A stretch of 64,000 nucleotides of DNA from JAWKTT01 sp041398965. GTDB lineage: Bacteria > Planctomycetota > Planctomycetia > Planctomycetales > Planctomycetaceae. The DNA lies in assembly GCA_041398965.1 (NCBI GenBank), contig JAWKTT010000020.1, positions 1 to 64,000 of the forward strand, given 5' to 3'. Shown here one piece after another: positions 46,360 to 55,414 of the stretch (the stretch's first letter is position 1; every line of letters starts with the position of its first letter). The position numbers and the translations under genes are program-made. The notes beneath the pieces are model-generated. The model saw only the letters and a list, made by a program, of their open reading frames with translations, was not told the origin of the DNA and did not search any database.

Positions 46360-49167
46360 ATGGACGACAGAACTCCTCAGTGGCGGGTGTACGGTTTCTT
46401 GGTGAGTTTGTCGGTGCGTCCGGTTGTCGTGCTTCTTGTGTTGATGGTATCTCAGGTTGCAGAGGCGCAAACCTTGTCGCAACGGTTAAGGGAGGAACCG
46501 GTCGGGAGCTTGGCGGAGGCGGCACGTCAACGGGGTGATGCAGTGCGCGGGGCGGTACTGTTGACGCAGAAGAACCTCAATTGTACCGGGTGTCATGCTG
46601 CAGGTGTCCGCCATCCGATTGGTCCGGACCTAAAGAACCTCGGTCCCGAGACGACGGATGTCTCTCTTGTCGAGGCTTTGCTTGAACCATCGAAGGTGAT
46701 TCGGAAAGGGTTTGAGTCGTCGGTGATTGTGACGACGGCGGGGAAGGTGCTGACCGGGCGAATTGTGGATCAAAAGCCGGACCAGATCCTGTTTCGGGAG
46801 ACGTCGGGGGATTTCAACGAAATGACTCTGCGTCGAATCGAGATTGAGTCGATCACCCCGAGTGAGTTGTCGGCGATGCCGGAAAATCTCGTCGATCAAC
46901 TGGCGAGTCGTGAGCAGTTTCTCGACCTGATTCGGTACGTGATGGTCCTCGCGGCGAATGGGGGCACGCATGCCTCTCATGGGCATTCGGCTGGAGGCAA
47001 ACAAATCGAGCCGGAGTTGCAGGGGGTCGTACTGCTGAAGGAGTTCAACTGCTCGGCTTGTCACGCAGACGACGTCTCGAAGTCGCAGCTTACGGCGAAA
47101 CAGGCTCCCAACCTGAAGTGGTCTGCGGGCTGGATCGATCCTCGATTTGTGCGGAAGTTCATCGCTGACCCAAGTCATGTCCGACCGGGAACAACGATGC
47201 CCGACGTTTTGTCTGGACTCGCGGCGAACGAGCGTGAAACTGCAGCTGAGGAACTCAGTCACTATCTGGCAACACTCAGCGATCGGCAATTCGCGGTTCA
47301 GGCGGTCGACGTTGAGGCGGTAACGCGTGGTCGGGAGCTTTTTCTCACGGTCGGTTGTGTCGCTTGTCATGCACCTCGTGATGACAGCGGAGTCGAGTTA
47401 ATTCAGGAGGAGTCGCAACCGTTGGGACATGTGCGGGACAAGTACAATCTTGATGGCCTCGTCAGGTTTCTAAAGGACCCTCTCGAATCGAGAGTGTCGG
47501 GGCGAATGCCGAAGATGAACCTGACTCATTGGGAAGCAATCGATGTTGCCAGCTACCTGTTGTCAGGGGACAACGATGAAACAGACGCGGAACCATTCCA
47601 ACTGAACAGTGATCTTGCAGCAAAGGGGAAGGATCGATTTCAGAAACTCGGTTGCCAGAAGTGTCACCAATTGGACTCGACGGAAAATCAGTTCATGCAT
47701 CCGTCGCTTGCAACAGCCCGTGTCGACAAAGGTTGCTTGTCGATGCAGGCCGGCGACTGGCCGAAGTTCAGCTTCACGACGGGGCAACGAGAGGCACTTC
47801 TCGCGGCCCTGAATCGCAAAGCGAACGACCGGAAACCCAAGGATGAAATCGATGTCACGCTCACTGGTTTGCGATGCCTGAACTGTCATCAGCGGGATGA
47901 GTTGGGTGGCGTCTCTGCGGCTCGTGATTTGCACTTTCACACAGCCGATCCCAACCTTGGTCCGCAGGGCCGCATCCCTCCGCCGTTGACCGGAGTTGGG
48001 GCGAAGCTGAACTCGGAGTGGATGCGGCAAGTGCTGGTGAGCGGGCGAACGATTCGACCGTATGTCTTAACTCGCATGCCCCAGTACGGGGCCGAAAATG
48101 TGGGGCACCTCGTCGACTTGTTTCCACAGGTCGACCAGTTGCCGCCAGTCGAACATGCAGCGTTCGAGGATCAAAAGGAGATGCGAAAGATCGGGGCCGA
48201 GATGGTGGGGACCGGGGGACTCAACTGCATTGTCTGTCATACTTTTCAGTTGAAACGGTCAGCAAACATGTCGGCTGTCGATCTGACGGAGATGTCTGAG
48301 CGGCTCAAGAAAGATTGGTTCTATCATTATATGCGAGACCCTCAGCAACTTAGTCAGAACACAATCATGCCTTCGTTTTGGCCGGGGGGATGGGCGATGC
48401 GTCGCGACATTTTGAATGGTGAGAGCGACTTACAGATTGAAGCGATCTGGCAATACCTGTTGGATGGTCGACAAGCGCCGACGCCACGTGGACTGATTCA
48501 AGAGCCGTTGGAACTCGTTGCGACGGATGAAGCGGTGATGCTCCGTCGCAGCTATCCCGGAGTGGGGAAACGTGGTGTGGGTGTCGGGTACCCTGGTCAG
48601 GTCAACCTGGTGTTCGACGCAGAACAGATGCGTCTGGCAATGATCTGGCAGGGGAAGTTTGCCGACGCAGGTGGGGTGTGGCGAAGTCAGGGACACGGTA
48701 CCGTCCGCCCCTTGGGGCCGAAGGTGATGAGTTTCTCACCGGGCCCGGACATCGACGATGCGGACCACCCATGGATCGTTGACGAAGGTCGACCGCCAGA
48801 ACATCGGTTCAAGGGGTACTCGCTCGACAATCATCGACGACCGACATTCCGGTATGAGATTGGCGACGTTTCTGTCGAAGACGTATTGTTGGATGTGGCC
48901 GACGGGGAGTCCGGGCGGTCCTTTCTACGTCGAACGATCAGACTGAAGGGGGCGTCAACAAGTCGCAAGCTGACATTTCGTGCGGCGACGGGAAAGAAGA
49001 TCGAATCGCGCGACCACGGGGACTTCGTCGTTGATGGCCAACTGACGGTTCACCTCGATCCGCAGCACGAAGGTAAAGTGCTCGATGCAGTGGACGGACA
49101 ACACCTCCAGATGCGACTGAAATTCGTCGACGGTTTCGACACACTCATCGTGGAATATCGGTGGTAG
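46360..49167 (+). CDS. Secreted protein with six CxxCH heme-type motifs
   Basis: A 935-residue exported protein (signal VVVLLVLMVSQVAEA). Six CxxCH motifs begin at C75, C231, C333, C432, C506 and C623 (CTGCH, CSACH, CVACH, CQKCH, CLNCH, CIVCH), so it may carry up to six c-type hemes. The first (residues 55-200) fits the TIGR02603-like putative heme-binding domain: PIGPDLKNLG, EPSKVIRKGFES, GKVLTGRIV, MPENLVDQL. The last 230 residues, without Cys motifs, are beta-rich. The beta-propeller gene follows by 8 bp, and such pairs are common in PVC bacteria; an electron-transfer partnership is inference. Confidence 0.9.
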   Translation: MDDRTPQWRVYGFLVSLSVRPVVVLLVLMVSQVAEAQTLSQRLREEPVGSLAEAARQRGDAVRGAVLLTQKNLNCTGCHAAGVRHPIGPDLKNLGPETTDVSLVEALLEPSKVIRKGFESSVIVTTAGKVLTGRIVDQKPDQILFRETSGDFNEMTLRRIEIESITPSELSAMPENLVDQLASREQFLDLIRYVMVLAANGGTHASHGHSAGGKQIEPELQGVVLLKEFNCSACHADDVSKSQLTAKQAPNLKWSAGWIDPRFVRKFIADPSHVRPGTTMPDVLSGLAANERETAAEELSHYLATLSDRQFAVQAVDVEAVTRGRELFLTVGCVACHAPRDDSGVELIQEESQPLGHVRDKYNLDGLVRFLKDPLESRVSGRMPKMNLTHWEAIDVASYLLSGDNDETDAEPFQLNSDLAAKGKDRFQKLGCQKCHQLDSTENQFMHPSLATARVDKGCLSMQAGDWPKFSFTTGQREALLAALNRKANDRKPKDEIDVTLTGLRCLNCHQRDELGGVSAARDLHFHTADPNLGPQGRIPPPLTGVGAKLNSEWMRQVLVSGRTIRPYVLTRMPQYGAENVGHLVDLFPQVDQLPPVEHAAFEDQKEMRKIGAEMVGTGGLNCIVCHTFQLKRSANMSAVDLTEMSERLKKDWFYHYMRDPQQLSQNTIMPSFWPGGWAMRRDILNGESDLQIEAIWQYLLDGRQAPTPRGLIQEPLELVATDEAVMLRRSYPGVGKRGVGVGYPGQVNLVFDAEQMRLAMIWQGKFADAGGVWRSQGHGTVRPLGPKVMSFSPGPDIDDADHPWIVDEGRPPEHRFKGYSLDNHRRPTFRYEIGDVSVEDVLLDVADGESGRSFLRRTIRLKGASTSRKLTFRAATGKKIESRDHGDFVVDGQLTVHLDPQHEGKVLDAVDGQHLQMRLKFVDGFDTLIVEYRW

Positions 49168-49175
49168 GTAACAAT

Positions 49176-50669
49176 ATGAGACTTCTATTATTCGTGTCAT
49201 TATTTCTAGCATTCTCCAGTTCGTCCATCGCCGAGGAACTCGGGGAGTATTGGGGGACGGCAGAGGAAGAAGCGAAGTATTATCGCATCGTGGAAGTTCC
49301 CTTTCCGGAAGAGTTGGCACTCGAAGCGGGCAGCTTTGAGGTGCTGCCTGATGGTCGATTAGCGATCGGGACTCGACGTGGCGAAATATGGTTCGTCAAC
49401 GGTGCTTTTGACGAAAACCCTAAGACATCGTTTTCGCAGTACGCAGCCGGTCTGGATGAAGTGATGGGGATGTCCTTCAAAGAGGGGGCTATGTACATCA
49501 CGCAACAGACTGAGGTAACGCGAATCACGGACACGGACGGCGACGGGCGGGCGGACAACTTTGAGACGCTCAGTGACAAGTGGGGGTTTCGAAACTATCA
49601 CGAGTTTGCCTTCGGGTCGAAACTCGATCCCGAGGGGAATATCTGGGTTGCTCTGTGCCTGTCTGAGTCGTACCGGTCGAAGGTACCGTTTCGAGGCTGG
49701 TGTGTTAAGGTCACCCCTGATGGGAAGACGATCCCAGTCTGCAGCGGCATCCGCAGTCCATGTGGCATCGGCCCGAACGAACATGGCGTGATGTTCTATG
49801 CCGAGAGTCAAGGTCCGTGGAACGGTTCGTGCTCACTTAAGGTATTACAGCCCGGCGGCTTTATGGGTCATCCTGTCAGCTTTAACTGGTACACTTTGGC
49901 CGAAGAACTTGGTCCGGCTCCCGTTGTTCCGAACACGCCATCACGACTTGAGATTGAGCGACTCCGAGTGAAGGAACTCGTTCCGTATGCGGTCGTGTTT
50001 CCTTATCGCAAAATGGGACGCTCGATCTCGGGGTTTATGGTTGATCAGACGGGCGGAAAGTTCGGCCCCTTTGAGAATCAGATCTTCATCGGAGACTTCA
50101 GCCTGAGCGTCGTCATGCGGGCGACGACGGAGAAGATCAACGGAGTTTGGCAAGGTGCCTGTTACCCTTTTCGCGAAGGATTGGCGACCGGTCTGTTAGC
50201 TTGTCAATTTACGCCGCGGGGTGACTTGATCGTCGGCGGGACTAATCGCGGTTGGCCAGTCCGGGGCCCCCGTCCATACGCCCTGCAACGTCTCGACTGG
50301 ACCGGCAAGGTTCCGTTCGAGGTCAAGGAGATTAACGCCCAACCTGACGGCTTCGTCGTCACCTTCACCAAACCTGTCGACCCCGAAATCGCCGCACAGC
50401 CGAAGACCTATTCTCTGTCGACCTACACTCATATTTACCAACAAGGTTACGGCAGTCCAGAGGTCGACCAGACCACTCCTACGGTGACGCGGGCGACCGT
50501 CTCCGACGATGGTTTGCGAGTCCGTCTTCGCATTGATGGTCTTGTTCAAGGGCACGTCCACGATTTCGACTTCCAATATGTTCGTTCCAAGGAGGGGGCA
50601 TCGCTGGTCCACTCCAATGCTTACTACACGCTGAATGAAATCCCCACGCGAGAAGCAACGCGGGACTGA
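49176..50669 (+). CDS. Secreted beta-propeller protein (TIGR02604/sorbosone-dehydrogenase-like)
   Basis: A 497-residue exported protein from the ATG at 49176 (a GTG at 49161 overlaps the previous stop). Signal MRLLLFVSLFLAFSSSSIA. The body has propeller-blade segments: VLPDGRLAIGTRRGEIWFV, GMSFKEGAMYITQQTEVTR, DTDGDGRAD, KLDPEGNIWVAL, FMVDQTGGKFGP. This matches the membrane-bound dehydrogenase-like propellers of Planctomycetes. A C-terminal Ig-like domain (GFVVTFTKPVD...) follows. Last gene of the block. Confidence 0.86.
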   Translation: MRLLLFVSLFLAFSSSSIAEELGEYWGTAEEEAKYYRIVEVPFPEELALEAGSFEVLPDGRLAIGTRRGEIWFVNGAFDENPKTSFSQYAAGLDEVMGMSFKEGAMYITQQTEVTRITDTDGDGRADNFETLSDKWGFRNYHEFAFGSKLDPEGNIWVALCLSESYRSKVPFRGWCVKVTPDGKTIPVCSGIRSPCGIGPNEHGVMFYAESQGPWNGSCSLKVLQPGGFMGHPVSFNWYTLAEELGPAPVVPNTPSRLEIERLRVKELVPYAVVFPYRKMGRSISGFMVDQTGGKFGPFENQIFIGDFSLSVVMRATTEKINGVWQGACYPFREGLATGLLACQFTPRGDLIVGGTNRGWPVRGPRPYALQRLDWTGKVPFEVKEINAQPDGFVVTFTKPVDPEIAAQPKTYSLSTYTHIYQQGYGSPEVDQTTPTVTRATVSDDGLRVRLRIDGLVQGHVHDFDFQYVRSKEGASLVHSNAYYTLNEIPTREATRD

Positions 50670-50777
50670 GCAGAACTCGACTCATGTTGAAAGAATCGCC
50701 CACTCTGAGGAGTAGAGACTTGGAGACTTTGTGGCGTTGCAGTCGTCGAGTCTTTGCAGTCGTCGTGCGGCGGGCGT

Positions 50778-51683
50778 TCATTTCTTGGGGAGATTCAGGC
50801 CACCGAATCGGCGCTCGCGGCTGGCAAAGTCCCGGAGGGCCTCACGGAGATTCTCCTCGCGGAAGTCTGGCCAGAAGGTGTCGCAGATATGTAGTTCGGC
50901 ATAACTGATCTGCCAGAGCAGGAAGTTGCTGATGCGGCGTTCGTTGGCCGTGCGAATGACGAGATCGGGATCGATCATCCCCGACGTGTTGAGGTGATCG
51001 GAGACGGTCTGTTCGTCGATTTCGTCTGGGAGGAGCGTTCCCGCTTGAACTTTTGCGGCAATTTTCCTCACCGCGTCGGTGATCTCCTGTCGACTTCCGT
51101 AGTCTAGCGCCAGACAGAGTTTCATGCCGGTGTTCTCAGCACTCATGGCGATCGTCTGATGGACCTCTCGGAGTACTTTTCGACTGAGTTTGTCCTCTCG
51201 ACCGATCGTGCAAAAGCGAATGTTCTGCCGCATGATCTCGGCCCGCTCGGCAACAACGTAACGTTGCAGTAGGCTCATCAACAGGTCGAGTTCCAGACGT
51301 GGACGCTTCCAGTTTTCGCTACTCAGGCAGTAGAGGGTGAGTTGCGAAACGTTAAGCCGGGCACATTCCTCGACGACGGCCCGCACGCTGAAGACCCCCT
51401 GTCGATGCCCTTCGATGCGGAGTTTTCCGCGTGCCTGTGCCCAGCGACCGTTCCCATCCATAATGATTGCGACATGCTGCGGAAGTCGCTGCGGATCAAG
51501 CCCCATCTGTTGCAGTTCCGCGGTCGTGTAGGGGACTGAGCCCGTCGCGACATTTGTCGGAGAGGCGTGTACAACCGGGGGGGCTGCCTCATCGTTGCAC
51601 AGAGTTTCAGCGCCTTCCAGTTCGAGACGTTCAGGTCCCTTACCGGTCGCCGCAGACTTTGGGCGTTTGACGGGGTGTGTCAT
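50778..51683 (-). CDS. uppS: Undecaprenyl-type isoprenyl transferase
   Basis: A 301-residue cis-prenyltransferase making polyprenyl diphosphate for wall and LPS synthesis. Start at ATG 51683; a TTG four codons earlier is possible. The catalytic Asp is D76 in IIMDGNGRWA, so there is an N-terminal extension of about 50 residues compared with E. coli UppS, low in complexity and probably disordered. Other landmarks: GHRQG, YCLSSENWKRP, LDYGSRQEI, WPDF. The usual RTGGE...RxSNFLLWQ motif here reads RTANERRISNFLLWQ, with both glycines replaced. Confidence 0.93.
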   Translation of the reverse strand: MTHPVKRPKSAATGKGPERLELEGAETLCNDEAAPPVVHASPTNVATGSVPYTTAELQQMGLDPQRLPQHVAIIMDGNGRWAQARGKLRIEGHRQGVFSVRAVVEECARLNVSQLTLYCLSSENWKRPRLELDLLMSLLQRYVVAERAEIMRQNIRFCTIGREDKLSRKVLREVHQTIAMSAENTGMKLCLALDYGSRQEITDAVRKIAAKVQAGTLLPDEIDEQTVSDHLNTSGMIDPDLVIRTANERRISNFLLWQISYAELHICDTFWPDFREENLREALRDFASRERRFGGLNLPKK

Positions 51684-51731
51684 GACATTCCGCAAAGAGC
51701 CACTGGTTGGCAGACTTCGCCGGTGGCTGTG

Positions 51732-51944
51732 TCAGGAAGCGAACCGCGGTAACGATTCGTCGTCCTTGGTCGGGGAGCCAGCCAATGCCAGCGAGTCGCA
51801 CGAGAGCACGATCTCCTGCCTTTTCCCACTATTGCCGTTAGAAGAAAGCCCGATTCGTACGTTATCCGCAGAGACTTCGATGATTTTAAAGTGATATTCA
51901 CCAACGACGAAAACGTCGTTGACACCAAACTGCAACTGGTGCAT
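51732..51944 (-). CDS. Small uncharacterised protein, possibly the 3' part of a frameshifted gene
   Basis: A 70-residue frame (ATG 51944) reading FGVNDVFVVGEYHFKIIE, then ADNVRIGLSS and RQEIVLSCDSLALAG, a beta-strand pattern that recalls CsrA-like NxVRIGxxAP sheets but lacks the CsrA N-terminus. The same frame is open upstream to 52115 (RIVSQTDSVADAAQVRHNAT, LANRLKGRSIRIPVNQ) without a start codon. A second frame begins with GTG at 52164 and reads SYRESSEIEATATVPGETQD, FWQKLANCLPD before diverging, so a frameshift near 52045 could join them. Ends 48 bp before the uppS start. Confidence 0.4.
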   Translation of the reverse strand: MHQLQFGVNDVFVVGEYHFKIIEVSADNVRIGLSSNGNSGKRQEIVLSCDSLALAGSPTKDDESLPRFAS

Positions 51945-52337
51945 GGGTGCCTGATTGACTGGTATCCGGATTGATCGGCCCTTAAGTCGGTTCGCCAGAA
52001 CAGTGGCATTGTGACGAACTTGGGCCGCATCGGCAACAGAGTCGGTCTGGGAGACAATTCGCCAATTTCTGCCAGAAGTCCTGGGTCTCCCCCGGAACGG
52101 TTGCTGTCGCTTCTATCTCTGAAGATTCTCGATAACTTTGGGAAAACGATGCGATTTTGCACACTCGACCGCTTTTGTAAAACGACGTAAGATGTAACAG
52201 TGGAGACGGTCTTATGGAATCAGCCGTTTTTTTTGTTGGTCGTTGCTTGAGATACCGATTCCATCACCTGATTGTCCGGCGCAGGGAGCGTCTGGAACTC
52301 TGGCGATGGACCGCACTGGAAAGGCACACTCACTGTG
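51945..52337. other. Spacer upstream of the non-RD kinase
   Basis: Contains the possible 5' part of the disrupted minus-strand gene (to 52164) and a near-certain promoter region for the kinase. No repeat recognised. Confidence 0.35.
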
Positions 52338-53144
52338 ATGCTTCGTGTCCGACAGATGGTCGGTAAATACAGGATCGAAAAACGACTCAGTGAAGGGGGC
52401 TTCGCCGTCGTCTATCAAGCCTTCGACACGATCGAAGGGATTCGTGTCGCCCTGAAGGTTCCCCATTCGGTCCACGTTCGGCAAGATGTCCTGAACGACT
52501 TCAAGACCGAAGTCCGCATGGCCGCCAGACTCGAACACCCCAACATTCTCCCCCTGAAAGACGCCTCGTTCATCGGCGATATGTTCGTCATCGTCCTGCA
52601 ACTGGGCGAACGGACGCTGGCAGACCGTCTGCGAAACCGGATGTCGATTGCCGTGGCGATGGAATACGGTGAACAACTGCTGGAAGCAGTCGCCTACGCT
52701 CACAGTCAGAAGATCATTCACTGCGACATTAAGCCCGACAACTGCATCCTGTTCCCCGATAATCGGCTGAAACTCTGCGACTTCGGGATTGCCAAGGTTG
52801 CTCAAAAGACAGTGCGTGGGGGGGGGACAGGGACCGTTGGCTTCATGGCCCCAGAACAGGCGATGGGGAAACCGTCACTCCGTTCCGATGTCTTTTCGGT
52901 TGGGTTGATCCTTTACCGGATGTTTTCGGGAGAGTGGCCCGAATGGCCGTACGACTGGCCACCAGCGGGTTACGCCCGACTCCGTCGCCTGGTTCATCCG
53001 GACATGATTGACTTTCTCAAGAAGGCGATTGAACCGCTTCCGCGTCGACGGTTCATTGATGGCGAACAGATGCTCAACAGCTTCCGCCGTCTCAAAACAC
53101 GTGTCCTCAACCATGCCGACAAACGGCGTCGTAAGTCTGCGTGA
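52338..53144 (+). CDS. Small Ser/Thr protein kinase, non-RD type
   Basis: A 268-residue kinase without membrane segment. Start at ATG 52338, just before MVGKYRIEKRL; a longer frame from 52272 is not family-like. Glycine loop LSEGGFAVVY (17-26), catalytic lysine K40 in VALK, catalytic loop HCDIKPDN (H128-N135) where Cys replaces the usual Arg of HRD, DFG at D148, APEQ and DVFSVGLILY. A missing Arg before Asp means activation-loop phosphorylation is probably not required. It overlaps the next gene by 32 nt, so the two are co-expressed. Confidence 0.92.
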   Translation: MLRVRQMVGKYRIEKRLSEGGFAVVYQAFDTIEGIRVALKVPHSVHVRQDVLNDFKTEVRMAARLEHPNILPLKDASFIGDMFVIVLQLGERTLADRLRNRMSIAVAMEYGEQLLEAVAYAHSQKIIHCDIKPDNCILFPDNRLKLCDFGIAKVAQKTVRGGGTGTVGFMAPEQAMGKPSLRSDVFSVGLILYRMFSGEWPEWPYDWPPAGYARLRRLVHPDMIDFLKKAIEPLPRRRFIDGEQMLNSFRRLKTRVLNHADKRRRKSA

Positions 53145-53529
53145 TCTGGAACTCTTTCGCGAAATTATCGCTCGAAGCAGGGAACTCATGATTCTACTGG
53201 CGACTCAGGATCTGATGTTCTCCAGTCGCGTCAGCTTTGCCGCAGAGACACGTTCTCGCACCATCCGCATCTCCGCTGAACTTCCAGCTCTCATGGAGAC
53301 ACTTTCCCGAGAAACGTGCGAATTGCTGTTGATCGACTTAGAATCCCCCGGGATCGCCCTCTCGAAACTGCTGGCAGCTATTCCGTCCCGAGAGCAGACG
53401 TTTGTCATCGCCTACGGTCCACATGTCCAGACGGCACGTCTCGACGCCGCACAGCAAGCCGGTTGCGACCTCGTCCTCTCTCGCGGCCAATTCGACCGCG
53501 AGCTCGACCAAATCCTGGCCAAACACTGA
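53113..53529 (+). CDS. Receiver-like (CheY-fold) protein
   Basis: From ATG 53113 the product has 138 residues; ATG 53188 (113 residues), with caggga upstream, is also possible and begins right at the first strand (MILLATQDLMFSSRV). The pattern of alternating strands and helices, with LLLIDLESPG at the phospho-acceptor strand and FVIAYGP as beta4, suggests a receiver fold. The acidic pocket after beta1 is missing (ATQD instead of DD), so it is perhaps a pseudo-receiver. Overlap with the kinase implies a shared role. Function unknown. Confidence 0.65.
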   Translation: MPTNGVVSLRDLELFREIIARSRELMILLATQDLMFSSRVSFAAETRSRTIRISAELPALMETLSRETCELLLIDLESPGIALSKLLAAIPSREQTFVIAYGPHVQTARLDAAQQAGCDLVLSRGQFDRELDQILAKH

Positions 53530-53776
53530 CCGTTCCACACGATTCGCACCCCGTCAAGTTGTCCCGCGTTGCGAATGTCAGAAATTGTCCCCCCGAACCG
53601 CTTGCCGACCGACCGGAAAGTCGATACTTTCCCTGCTTGTTGACCTCACAACGCACTCGGGTGCTCCGCACCTGTGTTGCCGCTGAACCGCTCCTAATGT
53701 GTGCGTGTCAGACTAAGACGTCTCACTGGCAAAATCGCCTTAAGACAAGGGTCAGCAACGTCAATCGCGAACAAAC

Positions 53777-53865
53777 GGAGAGATGGCTGAGTGGCCGAAA
53801 GCGCCGGATTGCTAATCCGGTATGTCCTTCACAGGGCATCTCGGGTTCGAATCCCGATCTCTCCG
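53777..53865 (+). tRNA. tRNA-Ser(GCU)
   Basis: Acceptor stem ggagaga/tctctcc, D arm with gctgagtggccgaaagc, anticodon stem ccgga...tccgg with loop ttgctaa giving anticodon GCU, a long class II variable arm (tatgtccttcacagggcat) and T arm cgggttcgaatcccg. Length 89 nt; the 3' CCA is not encoded. Reads AGC/AGU serine codons. Confidence 0.97.
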
Positions 53866-54462
53866 CTTCTTTTTTGCCCCTGTTCTAAGTGCTTTTCTGA
53901 ACAGGCGTCGCGAGCGAGATTCTGATCGCAAAATGAACACGACGAGACTGTCCTCGGGCTGCGTCCAAGGCGGGCTTGTGGTGTGATTCACCCCGGTTGT
54001 CGGTGTGATGCGGCGATGAGTCCTCCTCCTGTGGAAATGTTTTCCGCCTCTCCTTGCGGAGGGATGGAATACATCCGACGTTGTGCAGCCAAGGGGCGGT
54101 GATGCTCGTACTTGTGGTCTGTCAGGACTCAACATCGGAATCGAGCGGAGTTTCGACCAAGTCCCTATGAACGCAGAATGACCTGGTAACCTTCACAATT
54201 GGTCATGGCCGAACTAGAGTGACTTGTTCGCTGCCGCGCGGCTTACCTGGGATTTTCGGCAACCTCCCGGTCGGAGAGGGGTTCGGAAATATCCTGCGAC
54301 ATCAACGTCAGATTCCTCAATCCGCCGATCGTGTGGCCTTTTCAAACGAAACAGGGTGCTGCCGTTGGTCTGGTGAGAGACGAACGGAGCACCCTGCTGA
54401 TGATGCGGTGCGATCAATCGTTGCCGGAAATAGCAACAGTCAGGTACACCTCCACTTTGCGG
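53866..54462. other. Spacer after the tRNA
   Basis: 597 bp. A frame around 54221-54564 (PFQTKQGAAVGLVRDERS) looks slightly protein-like but has no convincing start and runs into the antisense of the DUF1559 gene. No terminator or integrase-type element was found beside the tRNA. Confidence 0.4.
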
Positions 54463-55356
54463 TTACGGCACCTGGCCGACTTCGCCGCCGGAGATGGTCG
54501 AGAGTCCTTGGTAAAGTTGCAAGTTGACGTTTTCGGAGATGAAGGTCACTTTACCGTCACCTAGGGCGAAATGTGCTCCGCCGGGATGCAGGCTATCGAA
54601 GTTGGCGATGTCGCCGGTGCCGTTCACGATGACGATTGTGGTTCCGACGTTCTTATGATCCCACGCTTCGACATCCTGCGGAACGCCAGCCCATGTTGCG
54701 ACCTCGTTGTTATTTGCTGGGATCGGGGAGCGTTCGCCCACCATAAACGTATTCCCGGTCCCGTCGGTCAAGTTTGCCATCCGAATGTTACTGTTCGGAT
54801 AGAACAGCCCCTCCGGCTTGGCACTACCGCTGGGATGGATCGCCGTTCTGCCGTAGTTTCCGACGTAATCAGCGGTCCCCTGATTCGTCAATACGTCAAA
54901 CGTTTGTTTCTCGGGAGCAACGGACGATGGGCAGTGAAACAGCGCGATCGACGTCTGCGCGAGAACCAGGTTCGTCGGCGATCCGGTCGTGTTGTTTGTG
55001 AGCGGAATGTTAAAGTTGAATTGATCGTAGAGCGGCTTCTGCTCGATCGCTGGCAGCAAATGCGCTCCCCATGCGAACAGGTTGGATGAGATGTAGCCGG
55101 GAGGGAAAATCTTGTGTGTCCCTTCATAGTTGTGCAAGCCGACTGCAATATTATGCAGATGGTCCTGGCATTGCGAACGACGGGCGGCTTCGCGAACCGA
55201 CTGCACGGCGGGGAGCAACAGGGCGACCAGAATCGCGATGATGGCGATGACCACGAGCAGTTCGATCAGCGTAAAGCCGCGTCCCGCACGGCGAGACCAA
55301 CTCGATGTCGCAGGGAGTTGTTGAGGTGTCTTGTAAATGAGTCTTGCGTTTGGCAT
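54463..55356 (-). CDS. DUF1559 pseudopilin-like protein
   Basis: A 297-residue protein from the ATG at 55356; the frame extends upstream to 55461 into the neighbouring kinase gene, so the shorter start is better. The type IV prepilin signal RRAGRGFTLIELLVVIAIIA (G27/F28 cleavage) is followed by the planctomycete DUF1559 body: REAARRSQC, LHNYEGTHKIFPPG, LFHCPSS, DYVGNYG, GTGNTFMVGERS and the closing SLHPGGAHFALGDGKVTFIS. Such proteins occur in tens of copies per genome and are thought to be surface pseudopilins. It follows the giant kinase by 58 bp on the same strand. Confidence 0.92.
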   Translation of the reverse strand: MPNARLIYKTPQQLPATSSWSRRAGRGFTLIELLVVIAIIAILVALLLPAVQSVREAARRSQCQDHLHNIAVGLHNYEGTHKIFPPGYISSNLFAWGAHLLPAIEQKPLYDQFNFNIPLTNNTTGSPTNLVLAQTSIALFHCPSSVAPEKQTFDVLTNQGTADYVGNYGRTAIHPSGSAKPEGLFYPNSNIRMANLTDGTGNTFMVGERSPIPANNNEVATWAGVPQDVEAWDHKNVGTTIVIVNGTGDIANFDSLHPGGAHFALGDGKVTFISENVNLQLYQGLSTISGGEVGQVP

Positions 55357-55414
55357 CTTCGTACTTTCAAAAGAACAGGAGGTGGGAAAATGGGGGTGAG
55401 ACACAACAGGAGGG

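Noticed and set aside
54219..54564. Plus-strand frames near the end of the DUF1559 gene
   Set aside because: No credible start codon or ribosome-binding site, and the 3' half is antisense to DUF1559.
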